Shown here piece after piece: positions 7,012 to 14,980 of a DNA stretch of 64,000 bases. Below the pieces are notes generated by a model, which was not told where the DNA came from, did no database searches, and was given only the letters and a program-made list of their open reading frames with translations. Origin of the DNA: Denitromonas sp. (lineage in GTDB: Bacteria; Pseudomonadota; Gammaproteobacteria; Burkholderiales; Rhodocyclaceae); assembly GCF_034676725.1 (NCBI RefSeq), contig NZ_JAUCBR010000004.1:3996001-4060000 (forward strand), given 5' to 3'. Made by a program: the position numbers and the translations under genes. The first letter of the stretch is position 1. Each line of letters begins with the position of its first letter.

Positions 7012-9942
7012 TCACTTGCGCGCGTTCGCGCGCACAGGCTCGGACAGAAGCCATTCCTGATAGTCACTCACGGCGAAACTGAAGGTGCCCCTGAAGTTGA
7101 TATTGCCGCAATGGGTGGGGCTGGCATGCTGCAGCCAGTCGAAGTCCTCCATTGACTGGGCAAGTCCGTTGTCGCCGAACACGGCTTCATCCATGTGCGC
7201 GGCGGTCCACGCGAGGCACAGATTGGTAAGCAGCGTCAGTGAGCCCGAAACCGCATAGAGCTCGACTTCATGCTGACCACGCGGTTTCGAAAAAGAGCCG
7301 GCGTTGATGGCGCGTTGCAGGGTGTGAACCGCTTCGCCATGGACGAGAATGCGATGCACCGTGCGCCTGAGGTCCTCGCTCAGGAAGTAGTCACACAGAT
7401 AGATGCTCCTGATGAGGCGCCCAAGGTGGACGCCCGCCCGATAAATGGGACTGTCGGCCGAGGCTGAACCATAGCGGGCCAGTGCCACCGTCGCGGTCGA
7501 ATGACCCGTTTCTATCGAGGCTGTCAGTCGGACCAGCTGATCCCATTCTTCTCGAATGCGCCGCAAGGAAATATTCGGGATGATGATGTCACGCAATCCT
7601 TCCGGCGTGTTCTTCATGCCCGAGGGAACATAGAAACGGCGTTCGCTGATGCGTTTGAGCCGCGGGCACAGGGCGAAACCGAGCAGTTTGGCGATGGCCA
7701 TGGCGAATTCGGTGTAGCCATGGGTATCAACCGCCAACCGGTCCAGTTCAACTTCGCGTTGCCGAATGGCCCCCTCGATGGCGGCGCCTGCCTGGCGCTC
7801 ATTGAGCACAATCGGCATGTCGTAAATCACGCTCCAGAAGTCTGACACGTGTGTGTAGGTTCCGACGGAGGGCACACCGCGCTTCGGATCAAGACGCGCA
7901 AGCCAGATCTTGCGCGAGACGTCGAGGCTCATCATGTCCGCCGATGCCAAGGTGCCATCGCCCCAGTAGGATGCGATCCGCAGCCTGCGATGAAAGCTCA
8001 CCACCGCGTCGTTGGCTGCCCGAACCATGTCCCGGTCCTCGAAGTACTGCATGCCTGAGAGGATCTGGTTCGGTGTCAGCTGGGGCACCATCAGGCTGAC
8101 GGCAGTGGCGTCGAGCGCCGTTCCATGAGCCAACATGCCAGCGTATACCTGAAGGAGCTCGGTCGGGGTTCGGGCGGTTCGACCGAGAACAATTTTGCTG
8201 AACCCGACCCGGCTATCCATCTCTAAAATCAGGTCTGGCAACTGAACAACACCCACTCGATCAAATAATTCGTCTTTGTACCGATCAACGACAAGGTCCA
8301 CCTCGCGCGCGCGATCACGAGGCGCATGAAGGTTGCTCCCCTTGATCTGTAGCGCGCTGGCCTGAACCGCAGCGTCAAGCTCCTGAAGTTTGATCTCGAG
8401 CTCTGCCACCAGAGCGTCCAGAAATGCCTCTGGTCGGTCGGGTAGTCCGAGCTGTGCGTAGCGCTTAAGCCTGTCTCGCTTCCAGTCGCTATCGGAGATC
8501 ATCAAACGATGGCGCCCTCGGAATTTTTCGCTGTGGTCCACATAAATGGCGCCACTGCGCAATGATTTTCTGAGCCCGATCAGGGTTGCCGCTTCAAGTC
8601 CCCGCAACGCGCGTTCCCGGTCTTCCCCCTCGATAATGTCTTTCCAGGAAGAGGGGGTGGGCACGTCGGGCTGATCGGGAAGCGCAGTGGTCTTTTTTTT
8701 GTAGAGGCGATTGAGATAGTCGACCCGATCTTTGCCCGGGTCATGCGGTTCGGCGTCAATGTCGAGCCGTTGCATCTCGTTGAGGAGCGATCGCACCTGA
8801 TTGTTGGGTTCGGAGAGAATCCATCGAGCAGCGGCTGCACGAGAGCCGAACTGCCGGGGCTTCTGTTTTTCCGCGAGGGAACGAACGTAAGTCCGGAACG
8901 CCGCGTCATCCAACATTGGGTCATCGACCCGCGCCATGATCTCCTCGAAAGCTTTCGCAAGCGAAAGCGCACCTTCAACTTCAGTCAGCCTGGCCTTGTC
9001 ATAGGCGGTACGGACAATACGGGCGGTCAGGCGACCACCGAGCATGATCGCCGCATCCGACGCTTGCATGAGCACCATTTTGAGAAAACACAGTAAGCGC
9101 AACGTTCTCGTTGGATCCTTCAGTTCCTTGTATTTGGCGGGTCGGATGCCCGTGAGCTGTCCCGCGTAGCTTCGAATTTTCTCGATCGGGATGCTATCGA
9201 GGTCCAGCTTGTGGATTCCGAGGCGTTTGAGAAATTCGATCCGCTCGATACGCTCCCGCAGCGCATTGATCGATTTTCGTCGTGGTGGCTGTTGCAACCA
9301 TTCCAGGACCGAGCGCCGCGATTCCTTGTGGGTCCTCAGGACGGCATTTTCGATACGCTTGAACTGGGCAAGGGGGATTTGCTGGCGGAACAGATTGAGA
9401 AGTGCGTCTTCCGATTCCGACATCGCCCGTCGGGCGACATCCCGAATCACGCGATCTGCAGGAGTGATGTACCGCCGTTGGTACAGCCATTCTTTGGCCC
9501 GACCCACAAGGGCGTCAACACTGGCGGCATACTGCGCTTCCTGGCCAAGAAAAAGCAGCAAGTTGGTTTCGAATTCGGGGGGAACCTTGGAAAAGCCAAG
9601 GGTCTCCATGGCCCACCACTGATGCTCATACAGGGTCTTGGGCCTGGTGTAGATCGCCTTCAAGCTGGCTATCGTGAGGGCAGGGAGTTCGAGTTGCGTC
9701 GAGATGTGCCGGAGAAGTTTGCGGGGGATGATCTGCGTCACCTCTAGCAGATTCCCAGTCATCTTGAGAAAACCAAGGTGCAGGGCGCCGGCTACGCGCA
9801 GATTGGTGCGGAACCGCTTCCGCACTGCGGCGAGCTCTTCTTCGGAAAAGGTGAAGAACGCTCTTAACTCAACCGCCGACAGGGTCTTTGGGAAGCTGTT
9901 GGCGCCAAGATACTGATGCTGCCAGCGATGGATGTCTGTCAT
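7012..9942 (-). CDS. tnpA: Tn3-family transposase TnpA
   Basis: 976 aa, full length for a Tn3-family DDE transposase. The N-terminus (MTDIHRWQHQYLGANSFP) has the DUF4158-type DNA-binding start. The catalytic RNase-H-like part carries Asp669 (LASADMMSLD), Asp739 (VDTHGYTEF) and Glu892 or Glu894 (GQHEVELYAVSG), matching the DDE positions of the family. By its N-terminal style it resembles the IS1071-type branch (recollection, not a search). It catalyses replicative transposition by binding the terminal inverted repeats. The gene is intact, so the element may still be mobile if both ends exist. It faces the int-HNH pair. Confidence 0.95.
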   Translation of the reverse strand: MTDIHRWQHQYLGANSFPKTLSAVELRAFFTFSEEELAAVRKRFRTNLRVAGALHLGFLKMTGNLLEVTQIIPRKLLRHISTQLELPALTIASLKAIYTRPKTLYEHQWWAMETLGFSKVPPEFETNLLLFLGQEAQYAASVDALVGRAKEWLYQRRYITPADRVIRDVARRAMSESEDALLNLFRQQIPLAQFKRIENAVLRTHKESRRSVLEWLQQPPRRKSINALRERIERIEFLKRLGIHKLDLDSIPIEKIRSYAGQLTGIRPAKYKELKDPTRTLRLLCFLKMVLMQASDAAIMLGGRLTARIVRTAYDKARLTEVEGALSLAKAFEEIMARVDDPMLDDAAFRTYVRSLAEKQKPRQFGSRAAAARWILSEPNNQVRSLLNEMQRLDIDAEPHDPGKDRVDYLNRLYKKKTTALPDQPDVPTPSSWKDIIEGEDRERALRGLEAATLIGLRKSLRSGAIYVDHSEKFRGRHRLMISDSDWKRDRLKRYAQLGLPDRPEAFLDALVAELEIKLQELDAAVQASALQIKGSNLHAPRDRAREVDLVVDRYKDELFDRVGVVQLPDLILEMDSRVGFSKIVLGRTARTPTELLQVYAGMLAHGTALDATAVSLMVPQLTPNQILSGMQYFEDRDMVRAANDAVVSFHRRLRIASYWGDGTLASADMMSLDVSRKIWLARLDPKRGVPSVGTYTHVSDFWSVIYDMPIVLNERQAGAAIEGAIRQREVELDRLAVDTHGYTEFAMAIAKLLGFALCPRLKRISERRFYVPSGMKNTPEGLRDIIIPNISLRRIREEWDQLVRLTASIETGHSTATVALARYGSASADSPIYRAGVHLGRLIRSIYLCDYFLSEDLRRTVHRILVHGEAVHTLQRAINAGSFSKPRGQHEVELYAVSGSLTLLTNLCLAWTAAHMDEAVFGDNGLAQSMEDFDWLQHASPTHCGNINFRGTFSFAVSDYQEWLLSEPVRANARK

Positions 9943-9979
9943 GACTGCACCCCGAGAGCACGAACAGACTAAGAGTGGG

Positions 9980-9989
9980 TTACGTCGAA
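9980..9989 (+). repeat. Element-end motif TTACGTCGAA, right copy
   Basis: Second copy of the motif, 38 bp upstream of the tnpA start. It is flanked by a direct repeat CGAACAGA at 9961-9968 and 9986-9993, 25 bp apart. This could be a recombination or regulator site for the transposon. Confidence 0.35.
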
Positions 9990-10054
9990 CAGATGGTCAA
10001 CGAGCATGTTGTAAGCGGCACAGGTCGGCGACTTAAGCTAGGACCAGTGACCGG

Positions 10055-10123
10055 ACGGAACCCGCATCAAATGTTGGCTCTCGGGAGAAAGCGCCAAATT
10101 CAGCATGAAAAGTACGGGAACCC
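10055..10123. repeat. Presumed right terminal region of the transposon
   Basis: Read inward from 10123 on the minus strand this begins GGGTTCCCGTAC. A second GGGTTCCGT copy begins at 10063. A G-rich outer tip suits Tn3-family ends. The next bases outward (TACTC) would be the target duplication, but I find no TACTC copy at the left side. Confidence 0.5.
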
Positions 10124-10777
10124 TACTCAAAACGCATTGCGGGCAAGGCGCCGCAACTGGTCGCAAGTGGCCAAACCGCAGCATCGGAGACTAATCGCAG
10201 CATCCTCAGGGATCTGGACCCCGGCGCACAGGTCGCCGACGCGGTCAGCGGTCGACGCTGGCGTTTGCTGCCCGCGCTCGCGGTGGCCGCCTGCGCGGGC
10301 GCAGCGCTGGTTCTGCTCCTGCAGGGCCACCCCGACGCACCGCCGCACAGCATCAGCAGCGATGCCGCACCGCGATCCGCAGCGGTCCCGGCCGTCGCAT
10401 CAGCCGCCTTGGGCGAACAGGTAGCACCACCCACAGTGGCAGTCCCGTCGCCGACACTATCCGACCCGGCGCCATCCGCCACACTCGGACCGGCGCTCAT
10501 ACAGCACACGCCCCCCGCGCAAGCAAGCGGTCCGGAAGACAACGCAGCGACACCGCAGGCCGCGGCGCTGGTGCCGGCGCTGTCGGCCGTATCGCAGCCA
10601 GCCAAGACGGCCAAGCCCGTCGCCGCGAAGAAACCTCGCTCAGCCGTTTCCGCAAAGCCGCAGCGCAGCGCAGCGGCCTCGCGCAAGGCAACAGTCGCCA
10701 GCGCGAGCCAGAACACACAGAAGGCATCTGAGCGGGACGTGGACATCATCACGGCCATCGTGAAAGACATTCGATAG
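10124..10777 (+). pseudogene. 5'-truncated membrane-anchored Ala/Pro-rich protein
   Basis: Reading frame open directly from the transposon edge with no ATG: it reads YSKRIAGKAPQLVASGQ, then SILRDLDPGAQV, a single transmembrane helix (LLPALAVAACAGAALVLLL), a long Ala/Pro-rich linker and a basic stretch, and ends ERDVDIITAIVKDIR. The only possible start codon is a TTG at 10265, inside the transmembrane helix, so the gene has lost its 5' end, presumably to the transposon. The plan (short cytoplasmic head, one helix, Pro/Ala-rich periplasmic linker) resembles pilus- or secretion-associated accessory proteins, but I do not recognise the family. Confidence 0.6.
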
Positions 10778-11054
10778 CGAGGGCGGGGTTGCCGGCACAA
10801 AATCCGTCACCAGGAAGCGCGTGCGGGGTTCTGGTCTCAGGTGACCGCAAGGCCGGCGATCTGGGGTGTTCAGCGCAGCGGGCGCTGATTTTCGGTCAGC
10901 ACACGATCACGGCCTTCCTCCAACAAAACCGCGATAATTTGTATTATGTAAACCAAAAACACGCCAACCGTTCACTTGCACCCCTTTCGCGTCGGGACCA
11001 GAATCCTTGTCGACTGTCAGCCCGGCATGAGTCACACCTGAACGGAGGCATCCC

Positions 11055-11621
11055 GTGGCATTTCCAACCGACCCGCAAGCCCCATCACCGGCGAGCCCAC
11101 CCGACGGCCTCCGGGTGTGGACGGGTGACATCACCACGCTGTCGGTTGATGTAATCGTCAATGCCGCCAACGAGTCCCTGCTCGGCGGTGGTGGCGTTGA
11201 CGGCGCCATCCATCGGGCCGCCGGCCCTGAGCTCCTCGCTTTATGCCGCACGCTCGGCGGCTGCCCGACCGGGGAAGCACGCCTGACGCCCGGCTTCGCG
11301 TTGCCGGCACGATGGATCGCCCACACCGTCGGCCCGGTGTGGCGCGACGGACAACACCACGAACCACACCTACTGGCCTCGTGCTATCGCCATGCGCTGG
11401 CGCTCGCCGTTCGCGAAGGCGCCCGCAGCATTGCCTTTCCGGCGATCAGTTGCGGTGTGTATGGCTATCCTGCCGATGCAGCAGCGCGGATCGCCGCGAG
11501 CGAATGCCTGAAGGCATTGCGTGCCGACAATGGCATCTCGGACATCATTCTGGTTGCGTTCGACGCAACAATGGCCGCAGTGCTCACCGCGGCCATTGTT
11601 GACGTCTCCCCTGCCGACTGA
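11055..11621 (+). CDS. Macrodomain protein (YmdB-like ADP-ribose/O-acetyl-ADP-ribose hydrolase)
   Basis: 188 aa, GTG start preceded by GGAGG. The macrodomain begins near residue 19 and shows VDVIVNAANESLLGGGGVDGAIH, the ADP-ribose-binding core with the catalytic Asn and Asp, and later FPAISCGVYGYP, the phosphate-binding loop. Proteins of this type remove acetyl or ADP-ribosyl groups from O-acetyl-ADP-ribose or ADP-ribosylated targets. The N-terminal 18 residues are Pro/Ser-rich and extra to the fold. It stands alone; the 277 bp upstream holds no other gene and an AT-rich patch near 10930-10955 that could be a promoter. Confidence 0.92.
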   Translation: MAFPTDPQAPSPASPPDGLRVWTGDITTLSVDVIVNAANESLLGGGGVDGAIHRAAGPELLALCRTLGGCPTGEARLTPGFALPARWIAHTVGPVWRDGQHHEPHLLASCYRHALALAVREGARSIAFPAISCGVYGYPADAAARIAASECLKALRADNGISDIILVAFDATMAAVLTAAIVDVSPAD

Positions 11622-11625
11622 GCGT

Positions 11626-11985
11626 TCAGGAGTCCAGCAAGCTCCCGTCGTTGCATCGCATGCGGCAGGCAACGAGTCCTTTCCTGGGCCGGAAAGACAC
11701 ACATTGCGTCTTGAGCGGCATGGCGTCGGAAATCTCTGCCGGCTCGCCGAGTTCGTAGTGGTCGATATGGGCCAGTTCGAGAAAATGCTCGGCAGACTCC
11801 CGGCTATGGAAGATCGTCAGGCTGCCATCACTTGAGCATACCCAACGGCCGTTGAGCGAGATGGCATGGCAGGTGCAATGGTGCATGCATACCGGGTGGA
11901 TTCGGAGGGTCGCCCGGGCCGACGACCATAACGGTGCAGCAGCCACCTCAAGCCACCCGGCCATGCGGTCGGTTGACGCAATCAT
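11626..11985 (-). CDS. Small Cys/His-containing protein of unknown function
   Basis: 119 aa from the ATG at 11983-11985, chosen because GGAGGAGA lies just before it. A longer upstream start (12075) lacks this. No family recognised. Visible features: a metal-ligand-like cluster HPVCMHHCTCHA (about residues 32-43), a predicted beta-rich middle (GRWVCSSDGSLTIFHSRESAEHFL), and a C-terminus with three more Cys. Six or more cysteines in a small protein suggest metal binding or redox activity (inference). It converges on the macrodomain gene with four bases between stops. Confidence 0.6.
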   Translation of the reverse strand: MIASTDRMAGWLEVAAAPLWSSARATLRIHPVCMHHCTCHAISLNGRWVCSSDGSLTIFHSRESAEHFLELAHIDHYELGEPAEISDAMPLKTQCVSFRPRKGLVACRMRCNDGSLLDS

Positions 11986-12198
11986 GTTGTCTCCTCCGTC
12001 AATATCTTCTCTCCGGCAACGACATGGCGCGCCCATGTCATCGCCCGGTGCTACGGCATTTTTATGCCGCTTCATCCTTTACTTTCTAGTTGCCAATCTG
12101 CGGGCGGTCAACATTTTGCCGACGCGGCGCGCCACCGCCCGTCACCCGGCGGGCTTGATATACTTTCCCTTTTTACTGACGTGTAGAGAGGCGCATCG

Positions 12199-13469
12199 AT
12201 GAAACTCGAGACACTGGCTGTCCATGGCGGCTATTCACCCGATCCGACGACCAATGCGGTGGCGGTGCCGATCTACCAGACCACCTCTTACGCTTTCAAC
12301 GATACGCAGCATGGCGCCGACCTGTTCGACCTGAAGGTCGAGGGCAACATCTACACGCGCATCATGAACCCCACGCAGGCCGTCCTCGAGGCCCGTGTTG
12401 CGGCGATGGAAGGTGGTATTGCCGGCCTGGCGCTGGCCTCGGCATGGCCGCGATCACCTATGCCATCCAGACCATCACGGAAGCCGGCGACAATATCGTC
12501 TCGGCCTCGACGCTGTACGGCGGCACCTACAACCTCTTTGCCCACACCCTGCCGCAGATGGGCATCGAGGTGCGCTTTGCCGACTACCGCCAGCCCGAAC
12601 AGTTCGAAACGCTGATCGACGAGCGCACCAAGGCCATTTTCTGCGAGTCGGTCGGCAACCCGCTGGGCAACATCACCGACTTCGAGCGACTGGTCGAAAT
12701 TGCCCATCGCAACGGCATTCCGGTCATCGTCGACAACACCGTGCCGACGCCCTATCTGTGCCGCCCCATCGAGCACGGCGCCGACATCGTGGTGCACTCG
12801 CTCACCAAGTATCTGGGCGGCCACGGCACCTCCATCGGCGGCATGATCGTTGATTCCGGCAAGTTCCCGTGGGCCGAGCACAAGGCGCGCTTCAAGCGCC
12901 TGAACGAGCCGGACCCGTCCTACCACGGCGTGGTGTACACCGAAGCGCTGGGCGCCGCGGCCTACATCGCACGGGCGCGCGTGGTGCCCCTGCGCAACAT
13001 GGGCGCGGCCATCAGCCCGTTCAACGCCTTCCTCATCCTGCAGGGGATCGAAACCGTCGCCCTGCGCATGGATCGGATCTGCGAAAACGCAGTCCGTGTG
13101 GCTGAATTCCTGCAGGGCCACGACAAGGTCGAGTGGGTCAACTACGCCGGGCTACGCAACCACAAGGACTTTGGCCTGGTCGAGAAATACATGGGCGGCC
13201 GCGCCTCGGGCATCCTCTCCTTTGGCGTGAAAGGCGGCCTCGCGGCCGGTGGTCGCTTCCAGGATGCCCTCAAGCTGGTGACGCGCCTGGTCAACATCGG
13301 CGACGCCAAGTCCCTGGCCTGCCATCCGGCCAGTACCACCCATCGCCAACTCTCGCCGGCCGAGCTGGAGAAGGCCGGTGTCTCCGAAGACATGGTGCGC
13401 CTGTCGATTGGCATCGAGCACATCGACGACATCCTCGCCGACCTGAGCCAGGCGCTCGACGCGGTCTGA
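12199..13469 (+). pseudogene. metY: O-acetylhomoserine sulfhydrylase, interrupted by one frameshift
   Basis: PLP-dependent Cys/Met metabolism enzyme that makes homocysteine from O-acetylhomoserine and sulfide. The first frame (from ATG 12199) gives MKLETLAVHGGYSPDPTTNA up to GGIAGLALAS. The second frame continues MAAITYAIQTITEAGDN through SLTKYLGGHGTSIGG (PLP-lysine region) to the normal C-terminus. The break is near 12441: TCGGCATGG stands where TCGGGCATGG would restore SGMAAITY. One missing G therefore splits a gene otherwise of full length (about 423 aa). A TATACT at 12159-12164 could be its -10 element. The gene is broken as written, but sequence error is the likelier cause. Confidence 0.88.
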
Positions 13470-13490
13470 CGCGGTATTTCGCAGCACAAG

Positions 13491-13519
13491 AAAAAACCGG
13501 CGTCCGCGCCGGTTTTTTT
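13491..13519 (+). terminator. Rho-independent terminator after metY
   Basis: Six-bp GC stem CCGGCG/CGCCGG with loop TCCG, flanked by A6 on the left and T7 on the right, so it can act on both strands. It closes metY (plus) and overlaps the stop codon of the convergent TPR gene (minus). Confidence 0.9.
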
Positions 13520-14381
13520 ATACCCCGACCCCCTCAAGCAAGGCCCTCGCCCGCTCAGCGTCGAGATGCGCGATGGCGTCGCGCGGCTGGCAGGCCGCCG
13601 CCGCCGTCACATTGCGCTCGACGGCCACGCTTCGCCGGCTGCGCCGATTGACCGCCAAGGCGTTGGCGTAGGCCATGCGAATGCTCGGCGAATCGGGATC
13701 GAGCACGATGGCGCGTTCGAAATGGCGCAGTCCTTCCGCACGGCTCGCGCCGTGGGCAAGGCGCGCCACCACACGCCCGACCTTGTCCGACACTTCGATG
13801 TGATAGCCGCCCAGCGCTGCATGGGCTGCGGCGTGATCCGGCTCCAGGGCAATCGCCACCATCAGGCTCTGGCGCACCTTGCTGCCCAGCCCGCGACCGA
13901 GCGCCTTGACGATGGAAATCTGCTGGCTGTAGCGCGCCAGCGCCAGGGCGTGGGTGTACCAGGCGTTCGCCCAGCCCGGTTCGATCTGGCGCAGGCGCTC
14001 GCAGTGCGATGCGGTATCGCACAGCAGCGACTGCACACGCTCTGGGTCGTTTTCAAGATGCATGGCGTAGGCGATCGCAGCCCTGCCCGCCACCACGGCG
14101 CCGATGGGCCCGACCGCGTGGCCGGTCGTCATGGCCGCACAAAAGTCACCGGCATGGTAGTCCCGCCACGCCGACTGCAGCAGGTCGGCCAGGGTATTGG
14201 GGTCGGCATCATGCGACAGTGCAGGCCCGCAACGCTCGAGTTGATCGGCCACGCGCCGCGCGTCGGGAAAAACCTCGCGATCACCGCCGTGCAGGGCGGG
14301 CCAGTGGGCCTCCAGTGACGAACCGGTATAGCGATAGACGCGGTCCCCATACGGGAATGCGCGCCATTCGATCTGCTTCAT
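13518..14381 (-). CDS. TPR-repeat protein of unknown function
   Basis: 287 aa from the ATG at 14379-14381 (MKQIEWRAFPYGD), preceded by AGGGAG. Helical and Ala-rich throughout, with tetratricopeptide-like units such as EPGWANAWYTHALALARYS, EPDHAAAHAALGGYHIEV and DPDSPSIRMAYANALAV. These suggest a protein-protein interaction scaffold. No signal peptide is seen, so it is probably cytoplasmic. No catalytic motif. Neighbours give no clue to partner; it ends inside the metY terminator. Confidence 0.7.
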   Translation of the reverse strand: MKQIEWRAFPYGDRVYRYTGSSLEAHWPALHGGDREVFPDARRVADQLERCGPALSHDADPNTLADLLQSAWRDYHAGDFCAAMTTGHAVGPIGAVVAGRAAIAYAMHLENDPERVQSLLCDTASHCERLRQIEPGWANAWYTHALALARYSQQISIVKALGRGLGSKVRQSLMVAIALEPDHAAAHAALGGYHIEVSDKVGRVVARLAHGASRAEGLRHFERAIVLDPDSPSIRMAYANALAVNRRSRRSVAVERNVTAAAACQPRDAIAHLDAERARALLEGVGV

Positions 14382-14494
14382 CTGCTCTCCCTGACGGCGG
14401 CTCCTGATCGGATTTTTTTCGCAGCCTGCGCTGACGGTGCCGTCTTGAGGCCTGAGCTTACCACCTCGGGCGGGGGCGATCATGGCGCAGCGCA

Positions 14495-14788
14495 TCATCC
14501 CCCGAGATCGTTGATGAAGCGCGCCATCACCATGTCTTTGTCCGACAAACCGCCGGCATCATGCGTCGTCAGCGTGATGTCGACCCGGTTGTACACATTG
14601 GACCACGCCGGGTGGTGGTCGAGCCGTTCGGCCATGAGTGCGATACGGCTCATGAAGCCAAACGCCGCGTTGAAATCCTGGAACCGGAAGCTGCGCGCGA
14701 TCGCTGTCTTGTCTGCGTTGAGCGACCAGCCATCCAGGCTCGCCAGGTTCTGCATCAGCACGTTCTCGGTCAAGCGTTTTTGACTCAT
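14495..14788 (-). CDS. phhB: 4a-hydroxytetrahydrobiopterin dehydratase (pterin-4-alpha-carbinolamine dehydratase)
   Basis: 97 aa, the usual length for PCD/DCoH. It regenerates dihydropterin after aromatic amino-acid hydroxylation. Motifs: FNAAFGFMSRIALMAERLDHHP, with the active-site HHP, and WSNVYNRVDITLTTHDAGGLS, with the third active-site His. Start at 14786-14788 is supported by AGGAGG 8 bp upstream. No phenylalanine hydroxylase gene is present in the window, so its hydroxylase partner is elsewhere, or it works with another pterin such as molybdopterin (inference). Confidence 0.93.
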   Translation of the reverse strand: MSQKRLTENVLMQNLASLDGWSLNADKTAIARSFRFQDFNAAFGFMSRIALMAERLDHHPAWSNVYNRVDITLTTHDAGGLSDKDMVMARFINDLGG

Positions 14789-14980
14789 GTGACCTCCTGT
14801 CATCCCGCCACGTCCGACACCGCCACATGCGGCGAGGCAGAGTCCTCGCCCGGGCAGCGCCCATGGCGCTATTAAGGCATGCACGCCGTTGGCGGACAAG
14901 GGCTGCGCACGATCCGCATTGCACGCCCCTCGCCAGACCGATAAGCTTCGCCGCTTCCCATTCAACGAGGTCGCGCCACC

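Larger units (their letters stand above)
5340..10123. mobile_element. Tn3-family transposon with tyrosine recombinase and HNH nuclease
   Basis: The element holds a tyrosine recombinase and HNH gene (plus strand) and a convergent Tn3-family transposase (minus strand), with both promoters at the outer edges. The right boundary is set at 10123. There the sequence reads inward from the edge as GGGTTCCCGTAC, as Tn3-type ends do, and coding sequence of a truncated flanking gene begins at once after it. The left boundary is only approximate: I could not find a matching inverted repeat between 5252 and 5431, where GGGTTATTGCGAGC at 5345 is a weak candidate. By eye the region is less GC-rich than its neighbours, as expected for acquired DNA. 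Confidence 0.75.

Noticed and set aside
10778..11054. Possible small gene or RNA in the gap before the macrodomain gene
   Set aside because: Frames there have no ribosome site or recognisable sequence; only an AT-rich promoter-like patch is seen.
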